Positions 35,003 to 43,689 of a DNA stretch of 48,729 nucleotides are shown in pieces. The stretch is from Bacillaceae bacterium S4-13-56. Its GTDB lineage: Bacteria; Bacillota; Bacilli; Bacillales; JAWJLM01. Position 1 is the stretch's first letter. Each line of letters begins with the position of its first letter. The stretch spans positions 1 through 48,729 of the forward strand of contig JAWJLM010000035.1 of assembly GCA_040191315.1 (NCBI GenBank). The letters run 5' to 3'. The translations under genes and the position numbers were made by a program. The notes under the pieces were generated by a model. The model saw only the letters and a list, made by a program, of their open reading frames with translations. It did no database searches and was not told the DNA's origin.

Positions 35003-35105
35003 CTTATCAAGAATGGTGGAGGGAATTGGCCCTGTGAAACCTAGCAACCCATCGAATTCGATGAAGGTGCTAAATCCAACAGAATCAAGGATTCTGAAAG
35101 ATAAG
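35003..35105 (+). promoter_or_regulatory. SAM-I (S-box) riboswitch aptamer
   Basis: The S-box core is plain: CTTATCAAGA, GGTGGAGGGAATTGGCCC, TGAAACCTAGCAACC, AAGGTGCTAAATCC and closing GAAAGATAAG. P1 pairs CTTATC with GATAAG. SAM binding favours the terminator that follows, lowering yitJ-metH expression when methionine is plentiful. Confidence 0.96.
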
Positions 35106-35130
35106 GGAGAAGTGAAACGTTGACTTTTAC

Positions 35131-35160
35131 AAACCCTATCTACCCATGATAGGGTTTTTT
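35131..35160 (+). terminator. S-box-controlled terminator
   Basis: AAACCCTATC pairs with GATAGGGTTT, followed by a T run. It is the expression platform of the SAM-I riboswitch. Confidence 0.92.
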
Positions 35161-35237
35161 CATTACCTAAAGTCCCAGTCATTATACAACAGGACTAATT
35201 TGGCAATGAACATAAACATCGAACGGAGGTGGCCCCG

Positions 35238-37085
35238 CTGGGTTTATTAAAGGAGTTAAACGAAAAAATTTTAATTGCAGATGGTGCTATGGGAACTTTG
35301 TTATATTCTCATGGTGTGGATTCTTGTTTTGAAGAGTTGAATCTTTCTAATCCAAAAGAAGTTCAGCGAGTTCATGAGGCCTATGTTCAAGCAGGGGCCC
35401 AAGTGATACAAACAAATACGTACGGAGCGAATGCTATCAAACTAAGTCGTTATGGTATAGAAGATCAGGTTGAGGCGATCAACCGTGCAGCGGTTCAGCT
35501 GGCCAAAAATGTAGCAGATGATGCTTTTGTTTTGGGTACCATTGGCGGGATCCGTGGAATTAATAAGAGCATAGCCACCCTAGAAGAAATTAAACAGAGT
35601 TTTCTTCAACAACTAAAAGTATTACTAGATACAGAGATTGATGGACTTTTATTAGAAACTTTTTATGACTTTGATGAATTAACCACCGTCCTAAACCTTG
35701 CTAGAAAAGAAACGGAGCTACCTATCATAACGAATGTATCCTTACACGAAGTTGGAATGCTTCAGGGTGGAATCTGTCTTCAAGAGGCTTTTGAAAAATT
35801 AGAAGAACTAGGAGCAGATGTCGTTGGGCTCAATTGCCGATTAGGACCACATCATACAATTGAATCTTTAAGAGGTGTTGAGCTTCCCCAAAGGGCATTT
35901 CTCTCAGCCTATCCGAATGCAAGTTTACCAGATTATGAGGAAGGCAAGCTTGTCTATGCAACAGACGATAGCTATTTTGAAAGGGTGGCCCTGGAGTTAC
36001 GTGAACAAGGAGTTCGATTAATGGGGGGGTGCTGTGGAACAACTCCTCAACAGGTTGCGGCTATGGCAAAAGCGTTAGCGGGTGCAAAACCAATAAAGGG
36101 AAAAGTCGTTTCTATTAAAAAAGATACGATCGATATTAAGGAAGCAAAGATTCCCTCCCTTCCACATTTACATGATATGGTGAAACAGCAGAAATCGGTA
36201 ATTGTTGAATTGGATACTCCCAAGCATCTGGACACAGAGGTGTTTTTTCAAGGGGTAAAAGCTCTAAAGCAAGCGAATATTGACGCTATCACCATGGCGG
36301 ATAATTCATTGGCTTCTCCGAGGATTAGTAATGCAGCTATGGCAACAATGATTAAAAATGATTATCATGTACGGCCTTTGGTCCACATCACTTGCCGTGA
36401 TCGAAACTTGATTGGATTACAATCTCACCTCATGGGTCTACATACTCTTGGGATTAATCAAATTCTAGCGGTGACTGGCGACCCAACTAAAATTGGGGAT
36501 TTTCCTGGAGCTACTTCTGTCTATGATCTTACTTCATTTGAATTAATTACGTTCATCAAGCAATTGAACGAGGGAATTTCTTTTTCCGGGAAATCCTTAA
36601 GACAAAAGACCAACTTTTCTGTTGGATCTGCCTTTAACCCAAATGTGCGTCACCTTGATCGGGCAGTTGCAAGATTAGAGAAAAAAATCGAAGCAGGAGC
36701 GGATTATTTCATAAGCCAGCCTGTATTCAACCCGTATCAAATGGAAGAAGTGGCAGGGGCTACGAAGCATATTGAACATCCGATTTATCTAGGCCTCATG
36801 CCTTTAACTAGTGATAGAAATGCAGAATTCCTTCATAATGAAGTACCAGGAATTAAGCTATCAGATGAAGTCCGAGAGCGTATGGCTGCTTGTAAGGGTG
36901 ACCCTAAAGCGTCGAAACGGGAAGGACTTGCGATCGCCAAAGAACTTATTGATGTAGCGTATGATTTATTCAATGGCATCTATCTCATAACGCCATTTAT
37001 GCGTTATGATTTAACGGTAGAACTAGCAAACTATATCCACGCTAAACAACAAGATCAGCCTGAAAGGAAGGTTTTCAATGGTTAA
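35238..37085 (+). CDS. yitJ: Bifunctional homocysteine S-methyltransferase / methylenetetrahydrofolate reductase
   Basis: A 615-residue fusion. The N-terminal half is a Zn-dependent homocysteine S-methyltransferase (DGAMGTLLYS, GLNCRLGP, GGCCGTTP with zinc cysteines). The C-terminal half is a MetF-like domain (AITMADNSLASPR, HITCRDRN, AVTGDPTKIGDFPG, YFISQPVFNP). It links folate one-carbon flow to methionine. The GGAGGTGG site (35225-35232) overlaps the only ATG/GTG/TTG-type upstream start (GTG 35229). The in-frame CTG at 35238 has proper spacing and gives GLLKEL, matching the B. subtilis YitJ N-terminus. A CTG start is therefore proposed. It lies under the S-box. Confidence 0.9.
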   Translation: MGLLKELNEKILIADGAMGTLLYSHGVDSCFEELNLSNPKEVQRVHEAYVQAGAQVIQTNTYGANAIKLSRYGIEDQVEAINRAAVQLAKNVADDAFVLGTIGGIRGINKSIATLEEIKQSFLQQLKVLLDTEIDGLLLETFYDFDELTTVLNLARKETELPIITNVSLHEVGMLQGGICLQEAFEKLEELGADVVGLNCRLGPHHTIESLRGVELPQRAFLSAYPNASLPDYEEGKLVYATDDSYFERVALELREQGVRLMGGCCGTTPQQVAAMAKALAGAKPIKGKVVSIKKDTIDIKEAKIPSLPHLHDMVKQQKSVIVELDTPKHLDTEVFFQGVKALKQANIDAITMADNSLASPRISNAAMATMIKNDYHVRPLVHITCRDRNLIGLQSHLMGLHTLGINQILAVTGDPTKIGDFPGATSVYDLTSFELITFIKQLNEGISFSGKSLRQKTNFSVGSAFNPNVRHLDRAVARLEKKIEAGADYFISQPVFNPYQMEEVAGATKHIEHPIYLGLMPLTSDRNAEFLHNEVPGIKLSDEVRERMAACKGDPKASKREGLAIAKELIDVAYDLFNGIYLITPFMRYDLTVELANYIHAKQQDQPERKVFNG

Positions 37086-40000
37086 TCAACTACTTGAACA
37101 ACAATTGAAGAAAAAAATTCTTATTTTCGATGGAGCCATGGGAACCATGCTTCAGGCCGCTAACCTTACCCCAGAGGATTTTGGTGGGGAAGATTATGAT
37201 GGCTGCAATGAATATTTGAATATAACAAGACCTGATGTGGTGGAGTGGATTCATAGAAGTTATTTGGAAGCTGATGCCGATGTTATTGAAACGAACACAT
37301 TCGGTGCAACAGAAGTTGTGTTAGACGAATACAATTTGGGTCACAAAAGCTATGAACTCAATCGCATTGCAGCTGAAATTGCAGGACGTGTTCGTGCCGA
37401 ATTTTCAACGTCAGAATGGCCACGTTTTGTAGCAGGTGCGATGGGACCAACGACCAAAACGCTAAGTGTAACAGGTGGGATTAGTTTTTCTGACCTCATT
37501 GACAATTACAAGGTCCAGGCTAAGGGACTTATTGACGGTGGCGTTGATTTCCTTTTACTAGAAACTAGCCAAGATATGCGGAATGTGAAAGCTGCCTTTT
37601 TGGGGATTCAGCAAGCTTTCGATGAAGTTGGAAGAGAACTCCCTTTGATGGTTTCGGGAACGATAGAACCAATGGGAACTACACTTGCTGGACAAAATAT
37701 TGAGTCCTTTTATTTATCTTTAGAACATATGAAGCCTTTTGCGGTTGGATTAAATTGTGCGACAGGTCCAGAGTTTATGAGAGATCACGTACGTTCCCTA
37801 TCGGACTTGGCAACAACAGGAGTGAGTTGCTATCCGAATGCCGGCCTTCCTGATGAAGAAGGGAATTACCATGAAACCCCTGATTCTTTATCCAAAAAAT
37901 TAGCTGGTTTTGCTGATAAAGGCTGGCTAAATGTGACGGGGGGATGCTGCGGTACAACACCAGATCATATAAAAATGATAGCTGAGGTCATGAAAGATAA
38001 AAAACCTAGAGAAATCCCGGCCAAAACGCATGGCCATGCCGTCAGTGGAATTGAGCCTCTTTTGTATGATGATACAATGCGTCCACTTATGGTTGGGGAA
38101 CGAACAAACGTCATTGGATCAAGAAAATTTAAGCGTCTAATTGCAGAAGAGAAATATGAAGAAGCAGCAGAAATTGCCCGTGCTCAGGTCAAAAATGGTG
38201 CTCATGTCATTGATGTCTGCTTAGCCGACCCTGACCGTGAAGAAATAGAAGATATGGAAAAATTTATCCAACAAGTAGTCAACAAAGTCAAGGTACCTCT
38301 TGTAATTGACTCAACCGATGACGAGGTGATTGAGCGGGCTTTAACCTACTCTCAAGGAAAGGCCATTATTAACTCCATCAACCTTGAAGATGGAGAAGAG
38401 CGTTTCGAAAGAATAGCGAAACTTGTTCATAAATACGGTGCGGCAGTGGTTGTCGGAACTATTGATGAAAAAGGGATGGCCCTGACTCGTGAGAAAAAAC
38501 TAGCAGTTGCGGAACGTTCCTATCAACTTCTTGTTGAAAAATATGGCCTGCAACCAGAGAATCTTATTTTTGATCCCCTCGTATTCCCGGTTGGAACGGG
38601 TGATAAGCAATATATAGGTGCTGCCCAAGAGACGATTGAAGGCATCCGTCTGATTAAAGAGCGATTTCCAGAATGCTTAACTATTCTTGGAATTAGTAAT
38701 GTTTCCTTTGGTTTACCACCAGTAGGGCGCGAGGTTTTAAATTCTGTTTTCCTTTATCTTTGTACCCAAGCAGGTCTTGATTATGCCCTAGTGAACACCG
38801 AGAAGTTGGAGCGCTATTCCTCCATTCCTAAAGAAGAAATCGAAATGGCTGAAGATCTTTTGTTAAGAACTTCAGACCAAACGTTAGCTGATTTTACGGC
38901 CTTTTATCGTGGCAAAAAGAAGGAGAGTAAGAAGCCTTCCGCAAACATGACATTAGAGGAACGTTTATCAACCTATATTTTGGAAGGAACAAAAGAAGGC
39001 CTCCTTCCCGACCTTGAATTAGCGCTAGAAAAATATGAGAATCCATTGGATATTATTAATGGACCATTAATGGAAGGGATGGCTGAAGTTGGGCGTCTTT
39101 TCAATGATAACCAACTGATTGTTGCGGAGGTCCTGCAAAGTGCTGAAGTAATGAAGGCATCAGTAGCATTCCTTGAGCCACACATGGAAAAGAAGGATGA
39201 GAATTCAAATTCAGGTAAAGGGAAGATTATTCTAGCCACTGTTAAGGGGGATGTTCATGATATCGGGAAGAACCTAGTGGAGATCATACTTGGAAATAAC
39301 GGGTTCCAGGTTGTTGACTTGGGCATTAAGGTCACTCCAGCGGAACTCATTGAAGTTGTTAAACGAGAAAAACCAGATATCATTGGATTGTCTGGTCTTT
39401 TAGTAAAATCTGCGCAGCAAATGGTATTGACTGCCCAGGATTTAAAACAATCGGATATCTCCATTCCTATTTTAGTGGGTGGTGCTGCGCTTTCTCGTCG
39501 CTTTACAGAAGTGAAAATTTCTCCGGAGTACGAGGGTCCAGTTTTATATGCAAAAGATGCTATGAATGGATTAACTTTAGCGAACCGGTTGCGAGATGAA
39601 AAGGAAAAAGTAAAGATTTTGCAGGAGCTTGAAGAACGGAAGGAAAAAAGAGAGAAACAATTAGCTGAAGCAGCCGCTTTAGACAAAGGTACTCCAGTTT
39701 TGACAAATGTTCGCTCAAATGTTTCCAAGGATGGACCTATTTATGTTCCTCGAGATTTGGAACGTCATATTTTAAAAGATTTTAAAGTGTCTCATGTTGA
39801 GCCATATATTAATCAACAAATGCTGTTAGGACACCATCTAGGGCTTAAAGGGAAGGTGAAGCAGTTAATAGCTGACCGAGACCCTAAAGCTTTAGATTTA
39901 AAAGATAAAATTGATACACTTTTATATAGGGCAAAACATGAAGGTCTTATTCAGCCTTCCGGAGTCTATCAGTTTTTCCCAGCCCAATCGGATGGTGACC

Positions 40001-40536
40001 AAGTAATAGTCTATGATCCTTCTGATCAAAAGACAGTTATACAGGTATTTTCTTTTCCTCGTCAGGAAAAAGAGCCTTATCTCTGCTTAGCAGATTATCT
40101 GAAATCCGTTGATAGTGGAGAAATGGATTATGTGGGATTTTTTGCGGTAACTGCAGGGAAACAAATTAGAGAGCGTGCTCAAGAGTTAAAGGAACAAGGA
40201 GAGTTCTTTGAAAGTCATGCTTTACAAGCTTTGGCATTAGAAACGGCAGAAGGATTCGCTGAGCGTATGCATCAATTGATTCGGGATCAATGGGGGTTTC
40301 CGGACCCAGTAGACTTTTCCATGGAAGATCGATTTGCTGCCAAGTATCAAGGGCAACGTTTCTCCTTTGGATACCCTGCCTGCCCCAATTTAGAGGATCA
40401 AGAAAAGTTGTTTAGTCTAATCAAACCAGAGGATATTGGGATTCATTTAACGGATGGATTTATGATGGAGCCTGAGGCATCTGTCACTGCAATTGTATTT
40501 GCACATCCAGAAGCTAGGTATTTTAATGTGATGTAG
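37078..40536 (+). CDS. metH: Cobalamin-dependent methionine synthase
   Basis: A 1152-residue four-module enzyme. First is a homocysteine-binding barrel (DGAMGTMLQ, GLNCATGP, GGCCGTTPDH zinc cysteines). Next is a methyltetrahydrofolate-binding barrel from about 345 (GERTNVIGSRKF). The B12 cap and binding domains follow, with cobalt ligand His727 in DVHDIGKNLVEI. Last is the SAM-dependent reactivation domain (about 915-1150; DRFAAKYQGQRFSFGYPACP). It completes methionine synthesis and needs vitamin B12. It overlaps yitJ by 8 bp and is under the same SAM-I riboswitch. B. subtilis uses MetE instead. Confidence 0.96.
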   Translation: MVNQLLEQQLKKKILIFDGAMGTMLQAANLTPEDFGGEDYDGCNEYLNITRPDVVEWIHRSYLEADADVIETNTFGATEVVLDEYNLGHKSYELNRIAAEIAGRVRAEFSTSEWPRFVAGAMGPTTKTLSVTGGISFSDLIDNYKVQAKGLIDGGVDFLLLETSQDMRNVKAAFLGIQQAFDEVGRELPLMVSGTIEPMGTTLAGQNIESFYLSLEHMKPFAVGLNCATGPEFMRDHVRSLSDLATTGVSCYPNAGLPDEEGNYHETPDSLSKKLAGFADKGWLNVTGGCCGTTPDHIKMIAEVMKDKKPREIPAKTHGHAVSGIEPLLYDDTMRPLMVGERTNVIGSRKFKRLIAEEKYEEAAEIARAQVKNGAHVIDVCLADPDREEIEDMEKFIQQVVNKVKVPLVIDSTDDEVIERALTYSQGKAIINSINLEDGEERFERIAKLVHKYGAAVVVGTIDEKGMALTREKKLAVAERSYQLLVEKYGLQPENLIFDPLVFPVGTGDKQYIGAAQETIEGIRLIKERFPECLTILGISNVSFGLPPVGREVLNSVFLYLCTQAGLDYALVNTEKLERYSSIPKEEIEMAEDLLLRTSDQTLADFTAFYRGKKKESKKPSANMTLEERLSTYILEGTKEGLLPDLELALEKYENPLDIINGPLMEGMAEVGRLFNDNQLIVAEVLQSAEVMKASVAFLEPHMEKKDENSNSGKGKIILATVKGDVHDIGKNLVEIILGNNGFQVVDLGIKVTPAELIEVVKREKPDIIGLSGLLVKSAQQMVLTAQDLKQSDISIPILVGGAALSRRFTEVKISPEYEGPVLYAKDAMNGLTLANRLRDEKEKVKILQELEERKEKREKQLAEAAALDKGTPVLTNVRSNVSKDGPIYVPRDLERHILKDFKVSHVEPYINQQMLLGHHLGLKGKVKQLIADRDPKALDLKDKIDTLLYRAKHEGLIQPSGVYQFFPAQSDGDQVIVYDPSDQKTVIQVFSFPRQEKEPYLCLADYLKSVDSGEMDYVGFFAVTAGKQIRERAQELKEQGEFFESHALQALALETAEGFAERMHQLIRDQWGFPDPVDFSMEDRFAAKYQGQRFSFGYPACPNLEDQEKLFSLIKPEDIGIHLTDGFMMEPEASVTAIVFAHPEARYFNVM

Positions 40537-40557
40537 ATTTGTAGATTTGTTGGTTGG

Positions 40558-40585
40558 CCCCCGCCTAGTGCGGGGTTTTATTCTA
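40558..40585 (+). terminator. Terminator after metH
   Basis: CCCCGC and GCGGGG form a short GC-rich stem with a TTTTATT tail 20 bp after the metH stop codon. Confidence 0.75.
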
Positions 40586-40609
40586 TTAAAAGGTAAATTG
40601 CTGCCTGCT

Positions 40610-40953
40610 GCGCATAAACTTGAATATTTGCTCATTAAGGGACAAGGCCAAGCATAGATGGGATTTGTTGAGCATAGTGTCTCAAAACCCGAGCATAAAA
40701 AGTTAATAGTTGCGCATAAAATTCTTTAAAAGTGAGCATAAAAAGTAAACTTTGCGCATTGAGGCTTCAATTGAGCATACAGAATGAAACATGAGCATTG
40801 GCTCAAAAAAACTGAGCATAAAACCAATAAATTTGAGCATAACACCCATGATTTCCGCGCATAAACAATTATTTTGTAGCATAAGACCTTAAAAATGAGC
40901 ATAAACAGGTAATTTTGAGCATTATATTCATCCAGCATCACTCATCCAGCATC
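40610..40953. repeat. Helically phased array of TG(A/C)GCATAAA motifs
   Basis: GCAT cores start at 40612, 40652, 40672, 40693, 40714, 40736, 40756, 40775, 40795, 40816, 40837, 40859, 40879, 40899, 40919, 40935 and 40949, with a variant (CTCAT) at 40632. Spacing is 19-22 bp over the first sixteen positions. The best-kept motif is GAGCATAAA or GCGCATAAA, and the 11-13 bp between motifs are unrelated. The period of about two helical turns puts all motifs on one face of the DNA. Period jitter of 19-22 rules out a translated repeat. No family is recognised. Confidence 0.85.
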
Positions 40954-41104
40954 ACTCATCATTCCCACAACTTAACCAAACCGCGGCTTACTCTGTTACT
41001 TAGATTTGGGTGCAACTATCTAAGGATAGGAACTACCCAACCTATAAATCTTCTTAACTCCAATCCTTTTATTCATAATTTTTGTTGTCTTTTGTCGGAG
41101 TATG

Positions 41105-41133
41105 TTGAAAGTGTGGTAGATTTCATTTAGTAT
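41105..41133 (+). promoter_or_regulatory. SigA-type promoter of the c-di-GMP riboswitch/mot transcript
   Basis: TTGAAA (41105-41110) and TAGTAT (41128-41133) are 17 bp apart; transcription would start near 41140, just ahead of the riboswitch. No sigma-D type site was seen. From 40954 to 41104 nothing else was recognised. Confidence 0.65.
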
Positions 41134-41156
41134 AAGATGTATATAAAGACATTTGT

Positions 41157-41250
41157 AGGATGATAAAGGCAAACTATTTGAAAGAATAGGACGCAAAGCG
41201 CAGGGTCTAAGGGGGAGGAATCCTCTATGATCGCCTGGTTACCAAGCAAA
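41157..41250 (+). promoter_or_regulatory. Cyclic di-GMP-I (GEMM-I) riboswitch
   Basis: The conserved GEMM-I segments occur in order: AAAGGCAAAC, a GAAA tetraloop hairpin (CTATTTGAAAGAATAG), GGACGCAAAGC, AGGGTCTAA, a second hairpin (GGAGGAATCCTC) with a tetraloop-receptor-like ATGATCG, and CCTGGTTACC. It is followed by a terminator and then, after two repeats, motA-motB. c-di-GMP control of flagellar stator genes fits the motile-to-sessile switch. Confidence 0.92.
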
Positions 41251-41266
41251 AAATGGGGCGCAGTTT

Positions 41267-41304
41267 AAGGGCTATTCCTATTTTGTTTGGAATGGCTTTT
41301 TTTA
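41267..41304 (+). terminator. Riboswitch expression-platform terminator
   Basis: AAGGGCTATTCC pairs (with G-U wobbles) with GGAATGGCTTTT, followed by T residues. It directly follows the c-di-GMP aptamer. Confidence 0.8.
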
Positions 41305-41391
41305 ACAGATAGGAAAGTATAAAACTTTCCTATCTGTATAAGTGCAACTAAGGCATTCGCCACAAAGGCTTGGTGAATGCCAAGTTTTCTA
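41305..41391 (+). repeat. Repeat family A, copy 2
   Basis: 87 bp nearly identical to 24872-24958: hairpin 1 AGATAGGAAAGT/ACTTTCCTATCT, linker ATAAGTGCA, hairpin 2 GGCATTCGCCA/TTGGTGAATGCC, tail AAGTTTTCTA. It sits in the leader between the riboswitch terminator and motA. Confidence 0.9.
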
Positions 41392-41403
41392 ATAGAAAAT
41401 ATA

Positions 41404-41595
41404 TGTCTAGCTCCAGCGCCCTATCGACTGAAGTCGGTTCCCTCACGCAATTCGATTAGTCAACATCGATTCACGCTGTGAATCGTGTTTCCTATATCAC
41501 TGAGTTAAGGAACCTAGGCTAATCCTGTGGGTGACCCCCACATTCAGTGGGTCTCACCTTCTTCCGTTGATGGACAAGGGCGCTTGCGCTTTTCT
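41404..41595 (+). repeat. Repeat family C, copy 2
   Basis: It begins TGTCTAGCTCCAGCGCC and ends GGGCGCTTGCGCTTTTCT. The interior carries several small inverted repeats (for example ATTCACGCTGTGAAT and GGGTGACCCCCACATTC). It ends 5 bp before the motA ribosome site. Confidence 0.8.
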
Positions 41596-41611
41596 ATTTG
41601 GGGTGTGTTGG

Positions 41612-42406
41612 ATGGACAAAACAACGATTTTGGGTTTAATTTTAGGTTTTATCGCAATTGGAGTAGGTATGGTAATGAAAGGGGTAAGCCCTGAAGCCTT
41701 ATTAAATCCAGCAGCCTTTTTAATTATCTTTGTTGGAACTGCTGCCTCCGTGCTTATCGCTTTTCCTATGAGTACGATTAAAAAAATACCGAAGCTTTTT
41801 AAAATTATTTTTACTGAAGAACAAAAATATGACTTAAATGAAATGATTCAAATGTTTTCTCAATGGGCCGACCTTGCTAGGAGAGAAGGTATTCTTGCAT
41901 TAGAAACTCGAATAGACGAAATTGATGATCAGTTTTTAGCTACTGGTCTCGAGTTATCCATTGATGGACAATCTCCAGATTTTATTCGTGATGTGTTAAT
42001 GGAAAAAGTAGATGCTATGGAGGAACGTCATCAACAGGGAGCCATGGTGTTTTCACAAGCTGGTACATATGCGCCTACCTTAGGGGTCTTGGGAGCGGTT
42101 GTTGGACTTGTTGCGGCTCTATCTAATTTAGAAGATGTGGAAGCTCTTGGTCATGCCATCTCTGCTGCATTCATCGCTACATTATTTGGTATCTTTTCCG
42201 GATATGTACTTTGGCACCCATTCGCGAATAAACTTCGTGAAAAATCAAAGGCTGAAGTTCTTATGAAGAACATCATGATCGAAGGGATTTTATCCATAGC
42301 GAATGGAGAATCTCCACTAGTTATTAAAGAAAAATTAAGCTCCTACTTGTCTGCTTCAGACCTTGCAAAATTGAAGGGTTTTGAAGAGGAGGGAGAGAAT
42401 GCGTAA
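41612..42406 (+). CDS. motA: Flagellar motor stator protein MotA
   Basis: A 264-residue stator subunit with four membrane helices. Close resemblance to B. subtilis MotA is seen throughout: MDKTTILGLILG, GMVMKGVSPEALLNPAA, WADLARREGILALE, IDGQSPDFIRDV, QAGTYAPTLGVLGAVVGLVA and GYVLWHPFANKLREKSK. This points to the H+-driven MotA rather than the Na+-driven MotP. The start at 41612 matches MotA; a longer frame from 41531 runs into the family C repeat. It overlaps motB by 8 bp. Confidence 0.95.
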   Translation: MDKTTILGLILGFIAIGVGMVMKGVSPEALLNPAAFLIIFVGTAASVLIAFPMSTIKKIPKLFKIIFTEEQKYDLNEMIQMFSQWADLARREGILALETRIDEIDDQFLATGLELSIDGQSPDFIRDVLMEKVDAMEERHQQGAMVFSQAGTYAPTLGVLGAVVGLVAALSNLEDVEALGHAISAAFIATLFGIFSGYVLWHPFANKLREKSKAEVLMKNIMIEGILSIANGESPLVIKEKLSSYLSASDLAKLKGFEEEGENA

Positions 42407-43166
42407 GAAAAAGAAGAAATCCCATGGGGAACATCATGTAGATGAGTCATGGCTTATTCCGTATTCAGATCTTCTGACCTTATTACTTGCTCTTTTTGTT
42501 GTCTTATTCGCAATGAGCCAAATTGATGCTCAGAAGTATGAACAGTTGAGAAGGGTATTTGAAAGTGAGTTTAGTGGAGGAAAGGGGATTTTGGAAGAAA
42601 ACATTTCTCCCGTAGAACCTGATATTGAACCAACTAAGGATGAACCTGAGGAAGATGAGGAACCCAATGATTCTGAGTTAGAATTAAATCAGCTTCAGGC
42701 TCTTCAAAAACAAATAAATGAAAGAATAGAAAAAAATAATCTAGCTGATGCAATTGGAACAAAATTAACAGATGAAGGCTTATTTATTTCTATTTTTAAT
42801 GATCTGTCGTTTGATCCGGGAAGTGCTGAGGTTAACCCAAAGGGCCATGAAATAGCCAGAGATCTGTCGGATTTTCTCATTTTGGATCCTCCCCACGAAA
42901 TTATGATTAGCGGGCATACAGATGATCGACCTATCCATAATGCGGAGTTCGCATCGAATTGGGATTTAAGTGTGATGCGAGCTGTTAATTTTATGAGGAT
43001 TTTACTAGAGAATGAAAAATTAGATCCTGAGCGTTTCAGTGCCAAAGGATATGGAGAATTTAAACCCATTGCACCAAATAATTCAGTTGAGAATAGAGCT
43101 AAAAATCGAAGAGTGGAAGTTTTAATCCTTCCTAATTTTGAAATAGAAACTAATCAAAAGGAATAA
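42399..43166 (+). CDS. motB: Flagellar motor stator protein MotB
   Basis: A 255-residue stator partner. It has a basic N-terminus (RKKKKKSHGEHH), one membrane helix with the proton-carrying Asp24 (YSDLLTLLLALFVVLFAMS), an acidic linker and an OmpA-like peptidoglycan-binding domain (ISGHTDDRPIHN, SAKGYGEFKPIA, NRRVEVLILP). Asp24 is at the B. subtilis MotB position. ATG 42399 has GAGGAGGG before it. Together with MotA it forms the torque-generating proton channel. Confidence 0.95.
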   Translation: MRKKKKKSHGEHHVDESWLIPYSDLLTLLLALFVVLFAMSQIDAQKYEQLRRVFESEFSGGKGILEENISPVEPDIEPTKDEPEEDEEPNDSELELNQLQALQKQINERIEKNNLADAIGTKLTDEGLFISIFNDLSFDPGSAEVNPKGHEIARDLSDFLILDPPHEIMISGHTDDRPIHNAEFASNWDLSVMRAVNFMRILLENEKLDPERFSAKGYGEFKPIAPNNSVENRAKNRRVEVLILPNFEIETNQKE

Positions 43167-43182
43167 AGGTGGTTATCTCAGC

Positions 43183-43521
43183 ATGAAATTCATGAACCTC
43201 TATCATAAGAGAAGATATCAAAAAATAAAAAAGCTTTATCCAAAATCAAATTCAGAGTTGCAGGGCGTTCTTTATATCATATCTGGAAACCAGGAGTTAT
43301 ATAAAAAAATACTTCCAGCTTTAGAAAACAGGAGTACATGTGCCTATGACTTATTAAACTCAGAATCGTTTTCTTCAGAAGCCACTGTTCTAGCTGAGTT
43401 AGCTATGGATATCTATAAAGGAGAGGATTCATTTCATGGGTCTGACCTTTTTCAATTAAATCAAGAAAACTTCACCTTAGCAATTAGAGCTAAAGAATAT
43501 GGTTTTCAACCAGCTTTATAA
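43183..43521 (+). CDS. Small soluble protein of unknown function
   Basis: A 112-residue protein (start MKFMNLYHKRRYQKIKKLYP) with no membrane helix. It contains LQGVLYIISGNQELYKKILP and LAELAMDIYKGED. It resembles the DUF6075-type proteins of bacilli, but I hold that loosely. It follows motB by 16 bp on the same strand, before a terminator, so it is probably part of the mot transcript. Confidence 0.65.
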   Translation: MKFMNLYHKRRYQKIKKLYPKSNSELQGVLYIISGNQELYKKILPALENRSTCAYDLLNSESFSSEATVLAELAMDIYKGEDSFHGSDLFQLNQENFTLAIRAKEYGFQPAL

Positions 43522-43565
43522 AACTATTTTTTAAATGATGAAAATGAAAATTTTCGATGCAACAG

Positions 43566-43609
43566 CTTGGCTAGTTCCTAAATGAATTTTGAAATTAGCC
43601 AAGTTTTTC
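43566..43609 (+). terminator. Terminator of the mot operon
   Basis: CTTGGCTA (43566) pairs with TAGCCAAG (43596) and is followed by TTTTTC. Confidence 0.8.
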
Positions 43610-43689
43610 TATTCCCAGATGAGAAGATTTTCACAATGTTTTATGGTATATTATAAACGTTGACTATCAGTAAAGGAGATTAGCTAAAT

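Noticed and set aside
40726-40941. Minus-strand frame with an apparent 7-residue period
   Set aside because: The period comes from the 21-bp spacing of the GCAT motifs; true spacing varies from 19 to 22, which no coding repeat would tolerate, and there is no ribosome site.
40610-40953. CRISPR array
   Set aside because: Repeat units are about 9 bp and spacers 11-13 bp, far below CRISPR sizes, and no cas genes are present.
41612-43166. Na+-driven stator MotPS
   Set aside because: Both proteins match B. subtilis MotA and MotB in N-terminus, helix sequences and Asp24 position rather than MotP/MotS.
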